From: HGM04593 sp045634085
GTDB taxonomy: Bacteria; Bacteroidota; Bacteroidia; Bacteroidales; Bacteroidaceae
DNA: 32,017 nucleotides
NCBI GenBank assembly: GCA_045634085.1
Contig: JAZQZM010000033.1
Location: forward strand, 1 to 32,017
Direction: 5' to 3'
Under the pieces are notes generated by a model. The model made no database searches. It was not told the DNA's origin and worked only from the letters and a program-made list of their open reading frames with translations. Below, one piece after another: positions 22,980 to 31,184 of the stretch (positions are counted from its first letter, which is position 1; the number at the start of each line of letters is the position of its first letter). The position numbers and the translations under genes are program-made.

Positions 22980-24140
22980 TTAAATCCAACTTTCAACCAT
23001 CTTGCGGACCTCCTTGTCGGTCTCGAGGTAGTTCTCCAATGTGGGGTTGAGGATATATGGAGTCTCCTGCATTGCACGTTCAATGAGCTTGGGCATGTCA
23101 ATGAACCTGATTCTGTCATTAAGGAATGCTGCTACGCATTCTTCATTTGCTGCGTTCACTACGCAAGGCATGTTGCCTCCGTGCGCCAGGGCTGTGTAGG
23201 CGTGCTGCAGGTTGGGGAACAGCTCCAGGTCGGGGCGTTCGAATGTGAGTTCCTTGAGGGTGTCCCAATTGATGCGGTCAAAGGATGATGAGAGGCGCTG
23301 CGGATATGTCAGTGCATACATGATAGGCAGGCGCATGTCGGGTGTTCCCAGCTGTGCCTTGATTGCTCCGTCCTCGAACTGCACCATTGAGTGGATGACC
23401 GACTGGGGGTGTATTACAACCTCGATATCCTCGGCGCCTACACCGAACAGCCATTTTGCCTCCATGACTTCAAAGCCTTTGTTCATCATGGTGGCCGAAT
23501 CGATGGTAATCTTGGCGCCCATGCTCCAGTTGGGGTGCTTGAGTGCCTGTTCCTTTGTCACGTGGGCCAACAGCTCCTTTGTGAATGTGCGGAATGGACC
23601 TCCCGATGCTGTAAGGATAAGTTTCTCGACCCTGTTGTGCATCTCGCCTGCAAGGCATTGGAATATTGCAGAGTGCTCTGAATCTACCGGCAGAATTGGT
23701 GTCTTGTACTCGTTTGCAAGTGCATTTATGAGTTCACCCGCTACGACCATAGTCTCTTTGTTGGCAAGTGCAATGGCCTTTCCTGCCTTTATCGCGTTTA
23801 TTGTGGGGCGTAGTCCCGAAAAACCAACCATGGCGGTAACGACAATGTCAATAGGTGTAGACTCTACAATCTGGCAAATAGCCTCATAACCGCCATAAAC
23901 CTTGATTGGGAGGTCGCTAAGTGCCTCTTTCAGGTGAGGATATTTGCTCTCATCGGCAATGACAACTGCCTCGGGCATGAATTTGCGCGCCTGAGATATC
24001 AGGTCATCAACACGTGTTCCTGCAGTAATTGCATATACTTCAAAACACTCAGGGTGTTCTTCAACAACCTGTAGTGTCTGTGTACCAATAGAACCGGTAG
24101 AACCCAGGATTGCCAGCCGCCTTTTTCTGTTTTCTTCCAT
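22980..24140 (-). CDS. dxr: 1-deoxy-D-xylulose 5-phosphate reductoisomerase
   Basis: Dxr converts DXP to 2-C-methyl-D-erythritol 4-phosphate with NADPH, the committed step of the MEP isoprenoid pathway, in the cytosol. The 386-residue protein has the nucleotide-binding GSTGSIG at 13-19, NKET at 127-130 and the metal and substrate site VDSEHSAIFQ at 152-161, with Asp153 and Glu155 as metal ligands. LTASGGPFR and the GAKITIDSATMMNKG stretch follow. All are intact, so fosmidomycin sensitivity of the enzyme itself is expected. It sits 20 nt downstream of the M23 gene inside the long operon. Confidence 0.97.
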   Translation of the reverse strand: MEENRKRRLAILGSTGSIGTQTLQVVEEHPECFEVYAITAGTRVDDLISQARKFMPEAVVIADESKYPHLKEALSDLPIKVYGGYEAICQIVESTPIDIVVTAMVGFSGLRPTINAIKAGKAIALANKETMVVAGELINALANEYKTPILPVDSEHSAIFQCLAGEMHNRVEKLILTASGGPFRTFTKELLAHVTKEQALKHPNWSMGAKITIDSATMMNKGFEVMEAKWLFGVGAEDIEVVIHPQSVIHSMVQFEDGAIKAQLGTPDMRLPIMYALTYPQRLSSSFDRINWDTLKELTFERPDLELFPNLQHAYTALAHGGNMPCVVNAANEECVAAFLNDRIRFIDMPKLIERAMQETPYILNPTLENYLETDKEVRKMVESWI

Positions 24141-24160
24141 AGTATGTGATTTTTATTTTT

Positions 24161-25015
24161 TTAGAATGCAATATATACATTGGGGTCAAGAGGTTTGCCT
24201 CTGTGCCACAGCTCAAGATGGAGGAAACCCTTTGTCTCGTCCTTGTCTTCGCTGGTATTTCTTGTGGTTGCTATGGCTTCACCGGCAGCAACCCTGTCGC
24301 CTACAGACTTGAGCAGCATGTGGCAGTTCCTGTAAATCGAAACCATGTTCTCGCGATGCTGTATGACAATGGTGTATCCGTCATTGGCAGTGTAGTCACT
24401 CATGATTACTGTGCCGTAATGTATTGCAAGGACGTTCTCTCCGGGAATCTCGGCAATGTCGACACCATAATGGTGGCTTCCCGTATCGAACTTGCGTATT
24501 ACCTCTCCTTGTGTGGGGCGGAACAAGTTAAGTCCCTGAAGTTCCGACACATTGGTTGCCTGTGATGTGATGTTGTATTTTTCGCGTTCTTCCCACTCTC
24601 TGGCGAACTCCTCTTCTCGGTCTGTGGCTTCGGTCGAAAGGTTCTCCAGATTTATGTGCTGTGGGGTATTTTCGGTAGAGTCTGTGGTGATGTCTCCGCT
24701 TAGTATGGCCTTTATGTTGGCAAGGTAACGGTCCTGTTTCTCAATTTCAGCTGTCAGCGAGTCAATGCGTATGTTGTTCCGTATGAACTCCTCTTTGGTG
24801 TTGTCGGTCATATAACCGGGCAACAGGCTGCCAACCGGCGTGAATACAACAATAAGGTAAAGCACTCCGGCTACAAGAAGAAACGAGAAAAAGAGTGACA
24901 GTATTACCCACAGGGGTGATATGTAGAAACCGAGAACATTCTTGAGCTTGTTCTCGTTATGAATTGTCAGCTTGTATTTGCGTAGCAGTCTGCTGCCGAA
25001 CTTCTTGTCTTCCAT
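24161..25015 (-). CDS. membrane-anchored M23-family metallopeptidase
   Basis: The 284-residue protein has a cytosolic N-tail, one transmembrane helix at about 37-59, a periplasmic linker with coiled-coil character (about 75-145) and a C-terminal peptidase M23 (LytM) domain from about 165. Zinc-site residues are present: His182 and Asp186 in HYGVD, and His266 in HLELW, with His232 in NCHMLL as the usual extra histidine. It should therefore be able to cut peptidoglycan cross-bridges, or act as a LytM activator if the site is imperfect. Its place beside murA fits envelope work. It lies 26 nt after rimM and 20 nt before dxr. Confidence 0.92.
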   Translation of the reverse strand: MEDKKFGSRLLRKYKLTIHNENKLKNVLGFYISPLWVILSLFFSFLLVAGVLYLIVVFTPVGSLLPGYMTDNTKEEFIRNNIRIDSLTAEIEKQDRYLANIKAILSGDITTDSTENTPQHINLENLSTEATDREEEFAREWEEREKYNITSQATNVSELQGLNLFRPTQGEVIRKFDTGSHHYGVDIAEIPGENVLAIHYGTVIMSDYTANDGYTIVIQHRENMVSIYRNCHMLLKSVGDRVAAGEAIATTRNTSEDKDETKGFLHLELWHRGKPLDPNVYIAF

Positions 25016-25041
25016 CTTTGTGAACAGTTTTATGGCGGTGC

Positions 25042-25551
25042 TTAAAGTTCAACAAGCCCTTCGGGCAAGCTGAACATGATTTCACGGTTCTTCTGGTCTA
25101 TTCCAAGAATGAACTCCTCCTGTGCCGGGATGAGGATCTCTTCCCCGTCGTTGTCTATCACAAAAAGAGTATTGATGGTGCTCTCGTCAATGTCGGTTAT
25201 CTCTCCCAGTTCTCCCAGGTTCTCGTCAATTGCAATGAAGCCTTTGAAGAAATTCCATGAAAGGGCTTCGCACTCTTCGGTCCACTCCTTGGGGATGTAT
25301 GCTTCGCGGTTTGTTAGGTAACGGACCTCTTCGGCGCTGTCCATGCGTTCAATCTTTACAATGAGAGTGTCGCTGTTCTTTGTGCGGCGTGTCTCGAAAA
25401 AGAATGGTACCAGTATGCCGTCAATGTCGCATGCCACAAAGTCGCACTCTTCTCCAAGGGTTATGCTCTCTCCTTCAAGACCAATCTCTCCTTTTGTGCC
25501 ATGTGGCTTGAGGAACTTGCCGTAGTATACAAAATCTTCTTTCCTGAGCAT
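25042..25551 (-). CDS. rimM: ribosome maturation factor RimM
   Basis: RimM binds ribosomal protein S19 and helps assemble the head of the 30S subunit. The 169-residue protein has the two expected parts: an N-terminal RimM barrel with YYGKFLKPHGTKGEI (residues about 9-23), and a C-terminal PRC-barrel with GELGEITDI and EEILIPAQEEFI before the end. Length is normal. It starts a single nucleotide after the murA stop, so the two are translationally close. In many other bacteria rimM sits with trmD and rpsP instead; the murA-rimM pairing is the Bacteroidota arrangement. Confidence 0.95.
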   Translation of the reverse strand: MLRKEDFVYYGKFLKPHGTKGEIGLEGESITLGEECDFVACDIDGILVPFFFETRRTKNSDTLIVKIERMDSAEEVRYLTNREAYIPKEWTEECEALSWNFFKGFIAIDENLGELGEITDIDESTINTLFVIDNDGEEILIPAQEEFILGIDQKNREIMFSLPEGLVEL

Positions 25552-25552
25552 C

Positions 25553-26857
25553 TTATGAACGTGTTATCTTTGCGCCAATCTGGTTAAGTCTCTCTTCAAG
25601 GTTCTGGTATCCTCGGTCAATCTGTTCGATGTTGTCGATGCGGCTCACTCCGTCGGCACTCATGGCCGCGATAAGGAGGGCGATTCCGGCTCTGATGTCT
25701 GGTGAACTCATTGAACGTGGCTTTAGGGTGAACTGTCTGTCATGTCCTATTACCACTGCGCGGTGAGGGTCGCAAAGGATTATCTGTGCTCCCATGTCAA
25801 TGAGCTTGTCGACAAAGAATAGGCGGCTCTCGAACATCTTCTGGTGTATGAGGACGCTTCCTTTTGCCTGTATGGCTGTTACGAGCAGCACACTCAGCAG
25901 GTCGGGTGTGAGACCCGGCCATGGCGCATCACTTATGTTCATGATTGAACCGTCGATGAACGAGTCAATCTCGTAGTGCTCCTGTGACGGAATGTATATG
26001 TCGTCGCCGCGCTGCTCGAACTTTATTCCGAGTCTGCGGAAACTCTCGGGTATTATACCGAGGTTCTCGAACGATACATCCTTGATGGTGAGTTCACTCT
26101 GTGTCATTGCTGCCATGCCAATGAAACTGCCCACTTCAATCATGTCGGGCAGTGCGCGGTGTGTGCATCCGCCAAGTTCCTCAACACCTTCAATGGTGAG
26201 CAGGTTGCTGGCTATGCCCGATATCTTTGCGCCCATCTTGTTGAGCATGCGGCACAACTGCTGTATGTATGGTTCACATGCGGCATTGTATATTGTTGTC
26301 TTGCCCTCGGCAAGCACGGCTGCCATGATTATGTTGGCAGTACCGGTCACTGATGCCTCGTCGAGCAGCATTGAGCAACCTTTAAGCCTGTCGGCATGCA
26401 TCCTGTAGACTCTTTTCTCTGTGTCGAAAGAGAATTCGGCTCCCAATTTCTGCAATCCGATGATATGTGTGTCTAATCTGCGGCGCCCAATCTTGTCGCC
26501 TCCCGGCTCGGACATGCATGCCTTGCCGAAACGTCCCATCAGAGGACCGATGAACATTACCGAACCTCTTAGGCGTGAGCATCCGTTGATATATTCGGCG
26601 CTTTCGATGTAGTCGAGGTTGATATTGTTTGCCTGGAATGTGTAGCAACCCACTCCGTTGCGTGTGACAGATACTCCCATGTTCATGAGTTGGCCAATGA
26701 GGTTGTTCACGTCGGCAATGTCGGGTATGTTCTCAATTGTGACTTTCTCGGGTGTCAGTAGTGTGGCGCAAATCTCCTGAAGAACCTCGTTCTTGGCTCC
26801 TTGGGGAGTGATTGTGCCTTTCAGTCTGTGCCCGCCTTCTATTATAAATGATGCCAT
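25553..26857 (-). CDS. murA: UDP-N-acetylglucosamine 1-carboxyvinyltransferase with Asp in place of the fosfomycin-target Cys
   Basis: MurA transfers enolpyruvate from PEP to UDP-GlcNAc, the first committed step of peptidoglycan synthesis. The 434-residue protein has the normal length and both inside-out barrel domains. Lys22 in GAKNEVL is the conserved PEP-binding lysine. The catalytic loop reads SEPGGDKIGRRRLDTH at 116-131: Asp121 stands where Escherichia coli has Cys115. From the family, Asp here keeps activity but prevents fosfomycin alkylation, as in Mycobacterium and Chlamydia, so the enzyme is expected to be insensitive. I believe this is usual for Bacteroidota and not a recent mutation. 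It starts 15 nt after the DUF4290 gene. Confidence 0.96.
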   Translation of the reverse strand: MASFIIEGGHRLKGTITPQGAKNEVLQEICATLLTPEKVTIENIPDIADVNNLIGQLMNMGVSVTRNGVGCYTFQANNINLDYIESAEYINGCSRLRGSVMFIGPLMGRFGKACMSEPGGDKIGRRRLDTHIIGLQKLGAEFSFDTEKRVYRMHADRLKGCSMLLDEASVTGTANIIMAAVLAEGKTTIYNAACEPYIQQLCRMLNKMGAKISGIASNLLTIEGVEELGGCTHRALPDMIEVGSFIGMAAMTQSELTIKDVSFENLGIIPESFRRLGIKFEQRGDDIYIPSQEHYEIDSFIDGSIMNISDAPWPGLTPDLLSVLLVTAIQAKGSVLIHQKMFESRLFFVDKLIDMGAQIILCDPHRAVVIGHDRQFTLKPRSMSSPDIRAGIALLIAAMSADGVSRIDNIEQIDRGYQNLEERLNQIGAKITRS

Positions 26858-26872
26858 GTCTTAGCCTTGGTT

Positions 26873-27499
26873 TTAGAATTTGCGTTTGAAGTTCTTCTTC
26901 CCGTTGTTGTTGCCAGTGCGCTTCCCGTTGTTATTGCCGGCAGTGCGCTGTGTGCCGCCTTGTCCTGTCCTTATCTCGCGGTCGGTGATGTCTATTGCTC
27001 CATTTGTGTAGAGGCGCAGGTCTTCAAAGATTTTTTTATCTTCGACGCCGTCCTTGTTCCATGTGATGTAGTTCTTCTTCATCTGTATTGCGATGAGTTC
27101 AATGAGGCAGTCGCGTTCTTCCCCATCCTCGAGGGTACATGCGTGTTCTATCATTGATTCTACAATGCGCCCGTAGTGCCTGTTCTTTATCTCACCAGTC
27201 TGGTAGGGCACTCTTTGCGGTGCTACGTGGAACTCCTCTTTCTTTATCACCTCGAACGGGTAATCAATGTCGAGTGCGAAGTCGGACATTATTGCCAGGT
27301 GGTCCCACAACTTGCGTTCGTGGTCGGGGAGGTTGCGTGTGTTGGGGAACATGCTTCCCATTATCTCCACAATGCTCTCGGCACATCTCTGTCTCTCCTC
27401 GCGGTTCTCTATGGTAAGCGCGTGGTCGACCATCTTCTGTACCGAACGTCCGTATTCTGGCAATGGCAGTCTCTTTTGTCTGGTATTATATTCCATCAT
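26873..27499 (-). CDS. DUF4290 domain protein
   Basis: The 208-residue cytosolic protein matches the Bacteroidota family DUF4290, opening MEYNTRQKRLPLPEYGRSVQ and continuing with alternating acidic and basic helices up to about residue 175. After that comes a low-complexity basic tail with NNNGK repeated and ending NFKRKF, of a type that could bind RNA or membranes. There is no enzyme motif. The double Met start leaves open which codon is used; the second (27494-27496) would give 207 residues. It is fixed between tsaB and murA, a conserved order in this phylum, which suggests a housekeeping task tied to translation or the envelope. Its function is not known to me. Confidence 0.88.
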   Translation of the reverse strand: MMEYNTRQKRLPLPEYGRSVQKMVDHALTIENREERQRCAESIVEIMGSMFPNTRNLPDHERKLWDHLAIMSDFALDIDYPFEVIKKEEFHVAPQRVPYQTGEIKNRHYGRIVESMIEHACTLEDGEERDCLIELIAIQMKKNYITWNKDGVEDKKIFEDLRLYTNGAIDITDREIRTGQGGTQRTAGNNNGKRTGNNNGKKNFKRKF

Positions 27500-27514
27500 A
27501 CTCTTATGCGATGT

Positions 27515-28219
27515 TTAGAAGTTCTTCAGTAAATCCTTTGGTTTTGCAGCCACGAAGTTCTTGAGGTAGAATGGCTCGAAGTAGGCGATGTCTTCAAAAC
27601 GTCCGTCGAACCATGCTCTCTCGGCAAGCGGCATCATGTTCTTGGCAAGCGGGTTCATGCTGCCTTCGAGGAAATGTGCATTAGGGTGGTCTATTATCTC
27701 CTTGCACTTGCCGGCGCCGTTGCCGAAAAAGAATACCGGACCCTTGTCAAGGAACTCCTTGAAACTCTCCCCGGTCACCACCTCGGCGTGTGTCTCCTTG
27801 ATGACTCCCAATGCCCTGTCGTATACCGTTGCGTATACCTCGTTGCGGCGCGCGTCTATCATGGGGCACAGCAGTGCCTCCTCGGGCAGGTCGTCGCGGA
27901 ACAGTACCGGTACGCACATTATGGCAGTCGTGGGTATGGCAATCAACGGGATGTTGCGTCCGTAGCATACGCCCTTTGCTGTTGACGAAGCTATTCTCAG
28001 GCTTGTGTATGAACCCGGGCCGCTGCTGACTGCAACGGCGTTGATTTTTGCGCCCTGTTCGTCGGCAACCTTTATCGCCTCCTCTACGTAGGGGGCAAGA
28101 ACCTTTGCGTGGGAACGTTCTTCCCTGTTTATTCTCTCGAAAAATACATGCCCGTCCTGGCTCAGTGCTACTGAGCAACACTCTGTCGAGGCTTCAATAT
28201 GCAGTATTATCGTTGTCAT
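27515..28219 (-). CDS. tsaB: tRNA t6A synthesis protein TsaB
   Basis: TsaB is the inactive ASKHA-fold partner of TsaD in making threonylcarbamoyl-adenosine at position 37 of ANN-decoding tRNAs. The 234-residue protein opens MTTIILHIEASTECCSVALS and has SGPGSYTSLRIA at 66-77, the family mark. I start it at ATG 28219; the longer frame up to 28273 relies on a non-ATG codon and adds 18 unrelated residues. It is the first gene of the nine-gene unit, with promoter-like boxes about 55-70 nt upstream, and is 15 nt ahead of DUF4290. Divergent from yicC. Confidence 0.94.
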   Translation of the reverse strand: MTTIILHIEASTECCSVALSQDGHVFFERINREERSHAKVLAPYVEEAIKVADEQGAKINAVAVSSGPGSYTSLRIASSTAKGVCYGRNIPLIAIPTTAIMCVPVLFRDDLPEEALLCPMIDARRNEVYATVYDRALGVIKETHAEVVTGESFKEFLDKGPVFFFGNGAGKCKEIIDHPNAHFLEGSMNPLAKNMMPLAERAWFDGRFEDIAYFEPFYLKNFVAAKPKDLLKNF

Positions 28220-28270
28220 TTCATTTGATTTTTTGTCTGCGCGTATTCGGGCAGAATATCTATTCTTGTG

Positions 28271-28286
28271 CAAATGTACAAATTTA
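28271..28286 (-). promoter_or_regulatory. adjacent -7 boxes for the tsaB operon
   Basis: On the minus strand two abutting matches to TAnnTTTG occur: TAAATTTG (28286-28279) and TACATTTG (28278-28271). Neither has a clear -33 TTTG at ideal distance. Transcription from them would start about 45-55 nt before the tsaB ATG. They would drive the whole unit down to the phosphatase gene. Confidence 0.42.
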
Positions 28287-28346
28287 TTGTTGAACGTACT
28301 ATTAAATAATATTTTTTAATATATGTGGACAAAAAAAGTGTTTCTC

Positions 28347-28380
28347 TTTGGTAACGTTTCCGAATATTTGAGTAATTTCG
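28347..28380 (+). promoter_or_regulatory. probable promoter of the yicC-gmk-nadD operon
   Basis: TTTG (28347-28350) and TAATTTCG (28373-28380) stand 22 nt apart, slightly long but otherwise of the Bacteroidota type. The leader to the yicC ATG at 28456 would be about 70 nt. It is placed divergently to the tsaB boxes 60 nt to the left. Confidence 0.43.
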
Positions 28381-28455
28381 CAATAATTGTGGCCGGATGT
28401 CCCAATTGTTTTGTGTAACGAATGGCAGCATGTGCTGTCGCAATCTATTGAAGGA

Positions 28456-29331
28456 ATGATATACTCAATGACCGGTTACGGCAAGTCCGTGACCTTGTTT
28501 CAGGACAAGAAGATATGTGTTGAAATACGTTCGCTGAACGGTAAGGCGATGGATCTCTCTACCCGCATTGCGCCGCAGTTCAAGTGTAGGGAGATGGAGA
28601 TACGCACTCTGCTTTCTACGCAGCTTGAACGCGGAAAGGTAGATTTTGCACTTTGGGTTGAGCAGGGAGAAAAGGCTGATACTCCTGCGATAAACCAGGC
28701 AGTGATGCAGGGCTATCTTGAGCAGATGGCCGAGGTTTCAAAGGCTACGGGTGTACCGATGCCGGAGAACCTTTTTGAGGTGCTTCTGCGCCTACCCGAG
28801 GTTATTGCACGCAAAGAGGTCTATGACGTGACCGATGAGGAGTGGGGCGTTGTTCTTGAGGGCGTAAAGGCGGCTGTTGCCGATCTTCTGGCATTCCGCA
28901 AGCAGGAGGGCGAGGCTCTTGAGAATAAGTTGCGTGGCAATATATCGGCAATATCTTCACTGCTTGTTTCGGTAGAGCCGTTTGAGAAGGAGAGGGTTGA
29001 GAAGATACGCGCACGCATCACTGAGTCGCTTGAGAAGATGGCGGGTGTGGAGTATGACAAGAACCGCCTTGAGCAGGAACTTATCTTCTATATTGAAAAG
29101 CTCGATGTAAATGAGGAAAAACAGCGTTTGACCAACCATTTGAAATATTTCATAGAGACAATTGAAGGTCCGATAGGTCAGGGCAAGAAACTCGGTTTTA
29201 TTGCGCAGGAGATGGGGCGTGAGATAAATACTCTTGGCAGCAAGAGCAATCATGCTGAGATGCAGAATATCGTAGTGAAAATGAAGGATGAACTTGAACA
29301 GATAAAGGAACAGGTTCTCAATATAATGTAA
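28456..29331 (+). CDS. yicC: YicC-family endoribonuclease
   Basis: YicC proteins are widespread and the Escherichia coli member has been described as an endoribonuclease. The 291-residue protein starts MIYSMTGYGKSV at ATG 28456, with an AAGGA sequence just before it; the longer frame from GTG 28387 adds 23 residues not in the family. Two domains are visible: the YicC N-terminal part (about 1-155, with VEIRSLNGKAMDLSTRI) and the C-terminal DUF1732 part ending with EMGREINTLGSKSNHAEMQ near 250-268. The latter is the most conserved stretch of the family. gmk starts 6 nt after its stop, a common pairing in bacteria. Confidence 0.93.
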   Translation: MIYSMTGYGKSVTLFQDKKICVEIRSLNGKAMDLSTRIAPQFKCREMEIRTLLSTQLERGKVDFALWVEQGEKADTPAINQAVMQGYLEQMAEVSKATGVPMPENLFEVLLRLPEVIARKEVYDVTDEEWGVVLEGVKAAVADLLAFRKQEGEALENKLRGNISAISSLLVSVEPFEKERVEKIRARITESLEKMAGVEYDKNRLEQELIFYIEKLDVNEEKQRLTNHLKYFIETIEGPIGQGKKLGFIAQEMGREINTLGSKSNHAEMQNIVVKMKDELEQIKEQVLNIM

Positions 29332-29337
29332 AGAAAT

Positions 29338-29904
29338 ATGAGCAAGGGAAAAGTTGTGATTTTTTCAGCCCCTTCAGGTTCGGGCAAGTCTACACTGGTG
29401 CATTTTCTCATGGATATGGACTCCTCTTTCGGCTTTTCGGTGTCGGCGACTAGCCGTCCGCCGCGCGGTGAGGAGAAGCATGGGGTCGACTATTTCTTCT
29501 TTACTCCCGAGGAGTTCCGTGCGCGCATTGCGGCCGATGAGTTTGTGGAGTACGAAGAGGTTTATCCCGGTCGTTACTATGGAACACTTAAATCGCAGGT
29601 GGAACGTCAGCTGGAGCAGCAGAATATACTTTTTGACGTCGATGTCAAGGGTGGCTGCAGCCTGAAGAAATACTATGCCGAACGTGCGCTTTTTATCTTT
29701 GTACAGGCTCCTTCGATAGAAGTTCTTCGCGAACGCCTTGTAAAGCGTGGAGATACGGCTCCGGAGGAGATAGAAAAACGTGTTGGCAAAGCTGAGTATG
29801 AGATGACGTTCGCCCAGTTTGCCGATAGGGTCATTGTTAATGATGACCTTGATAAAGCAAAGGTGGAATTGGTGGAGGTTGTTAAAAAATTTCTTAATGA
29901 CTGA
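29338..29904 (+). CDS. gmk: guanylate kinase
   Basis: Gmk phosphorylates GMP to GDP with ATP. The 188-residue protein has the P-loop APSGSGKST at 11-19, the GMP-binding segment TSRPPRGEEKHGVDYFF (with Ser38-Arg40 region), the EYEEVYPGRYYGT stretch and a DVDVKGG segment in the core. All are intact and the length is normal. It begins 6 nt after yicC and its last codons overlap the nadD start, so the three are translationally linked. Confidence 0.96.
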   Translation: MSKGKVVIFSAPSGSGKSTLVHFLMDMDSSFGFSVSATSRPPRGEEKHGVDYFFFTPEEFRARIAADEFVEYEEVYPGRYYGTLKSQVERQLEQQNILFDVDVKGGCSLKKYYAERALFIFVQAPSIEVLRERLVKRGDTAPEEIEKRVGKAEYEMTFAQFADRVIVNDDLDKAKVELVEVVKKFLND

Positions 29905-30469
29905 AAAGACCGTAATCTTTGGCGGAAGTTTTGATCCCATTCATGTGGGGCACTTGGCGCTTGCCCGCGAGGTGTGTGCCCGCGGGTTGGCAAGCGAGGT
30001 GTGGTTCATGGTTTCGCCTCAGAATCCTCACAAGCAGGGGCATGTGATGACCGATGAGAATCTTCGGCTTAAAATGGTGCAGTTGGCTATAGGTAATAAC
30101 CCTGAATTCAAGGCCTGCGACTTTGAGTTTGCTTTGCCGCGTCCTTCGTATACCATAAAGACCCTTGAGGCGCTTGAATGCCGGTATCCCCAAAGGGAGT
30201 TCAGGCTGCTCATTGGTGCTGATAATTGGGAGAAATTTGACCGTTGGTATAAAGGCGACGAGATTTTAGAACGTTATGGCGTTGTCGTTTATCCGCGTGG
30301 TGGCGAGGATGCTCCTGTGCTTCCGACCAATGCAGTGTGGCTTCCGGCAGCGCTGCATGATGTGAGTTCTACCGATGTGCGTGAGGCTGTTGCGGCGGGC
30401 AAGGATATCACTGGTCTTGTTCCGGATGAAGTCGAACGGTTTATAATTGAAAATGGATTGTACAGATGA
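29897..30469 (+). CDS. nadD: nicotinate-nucleotide adenylyltransferase
   Basis: NadD makes nicotinate adenine dinucleotide from nicotinate mononucleotide and ATP on the way to NAD. The 190-residue protein starts at ATG 29897, giving MTEKTVIFGGSFDPIHVGH at its N-terminus with the HVGH nucleotidyltransferase motif at 16-19. Its C-terminal SSTDVREAV matches the family's second motif. The longer frame from 29819 is merely the overlap with gmk. The gene overlaps gmk by 8 nt and the next gene by 4 nt (ATGA), both typical of coupled translation. Confidence 0.95.
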   Translation: MTEKTVIFGGSFDPIHVGHLALAREVCARGLASEVWFMVSPQNPHKQGHVMTDENLRLKMVQLAIGNNPEFKACDFEFALPRPSYTIKTLEALECRYPQREFRLLIGADNWEKFDRWYKGDEILERYGVVVYPRGGEDAPVLPTNAVWLPAALHDVSSTDVREAVAAGKDITGLVPDEVERFIIENGLYR

Positions 30470-31113
30470 GAAAGACAATGACATTGCTTCTCCTTGCCGT
30501 GCTGTCACAACTGTCTGCTACGGCTCAGGTCAAGTTATATGATGAGATGTGTGACCCGCTACAGGCTGTGTTCTGCGATTATGTGGAGAATGAATCTTCG
30601 CAGAATTTTCTTTCCAGCGCATCGGGGCAGTATACCGGAACGCTGATTGATGGCAAAATATATGGTTGGGGATTCATCTTGGCCTCTGACGGTACACGTT
30701 CTTTCGGACAGTTTCGTAATGGCAAGAATATATTTGGCCTTTCGATTACAGACAAGATTGCAAAGGTGGGTGGTGAAAAGAATTATGTTGTATATGACCT
30801 GGAAACAGGCGAGATAATCCGCTTGCATTCCAATGGGGGTGATGTTCCTTTGAGGTATCCTCTCGTCTCGTTAAACAAGGAGAAAGAGTCTCCGTATTCA
30901 TTCAAGAAAGAGACGTATGCCAACGGAGATATATACATCGGTGAATTCTACAACGGCAAGCGCCATGGGTATGGTGTTTACTATTGGGCCAATGGTGATA
31001 TCTGGTATGGACGTTATGAAGGTGGCTACAGGAACGGTTATGGAATGCTCATCAATACTGCGCACCGCATATACTATGGCAAATGGCTTGGCGACAGCAG
31101 AGTCGATGAGTAA
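30466..31113 (+). CDS. exported MORN-repeat protein
   Basis: The 215-residue product has a cleavable signal peptide (about 1-21, ending SATAQ) and then a Tyr/Gly-rich body. MORN-type repeats are clear in the last third: YANGDIYIGEFYNGKRHGYG, YWANGDIWYGRYEGGYRNGYG and IYYGKW, with weaker ones at about 55-80 (GQYTGTLIDGKIYGWGFI). MORN repeats form beta-sheets that in other proteins bind lipid or act as spacers. No enzyme domain is attached. It overlaps nadD by ATGA, so it is co-translated with it, although a role in NAD synthesis is improbable for an exported protein. Function unknown. Confidence 0.85.
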   Translation: MRKTMTLLLLAVLSQLSATAQVKLYDEMCDPLQAVFCDYVENESSQNFLSSASGQYTGTLIDGKIYGWGFILASDGTRSFGQFRNGKNIFGLSITDKIAKVGGEKNYVVYDLETGEIIRLHSNGGDVPLRYPLVSLNKEKESPYSFKKETYANGDIYIGEFYNGKRHGYGVYYWANGDIWYGRYEGGYRNGYGMLINTAHRIYYGKWLGDSRVDE

Positions 31114-31184
31114 ATATTCGGAACTTGAAATACCTGATTGAATATATACCGTATAAATTGTGGTTTGATAACTTTAATAAAGAT

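Noticed and set aside
28387..28455. 23-residue N-terminal extension of YicC from a GTG
   Set aside because: YicC proteins begin M-I-x-S-M-T-G-[FY]-G, matching ATG 28456, which also has the better ribosome site.
29819..29896. 26-residue N-terminal extension of NadD
   Set aside because: It is read from the end of gmk in another frame; the family starts at MTEKTVIFGGSFDP.
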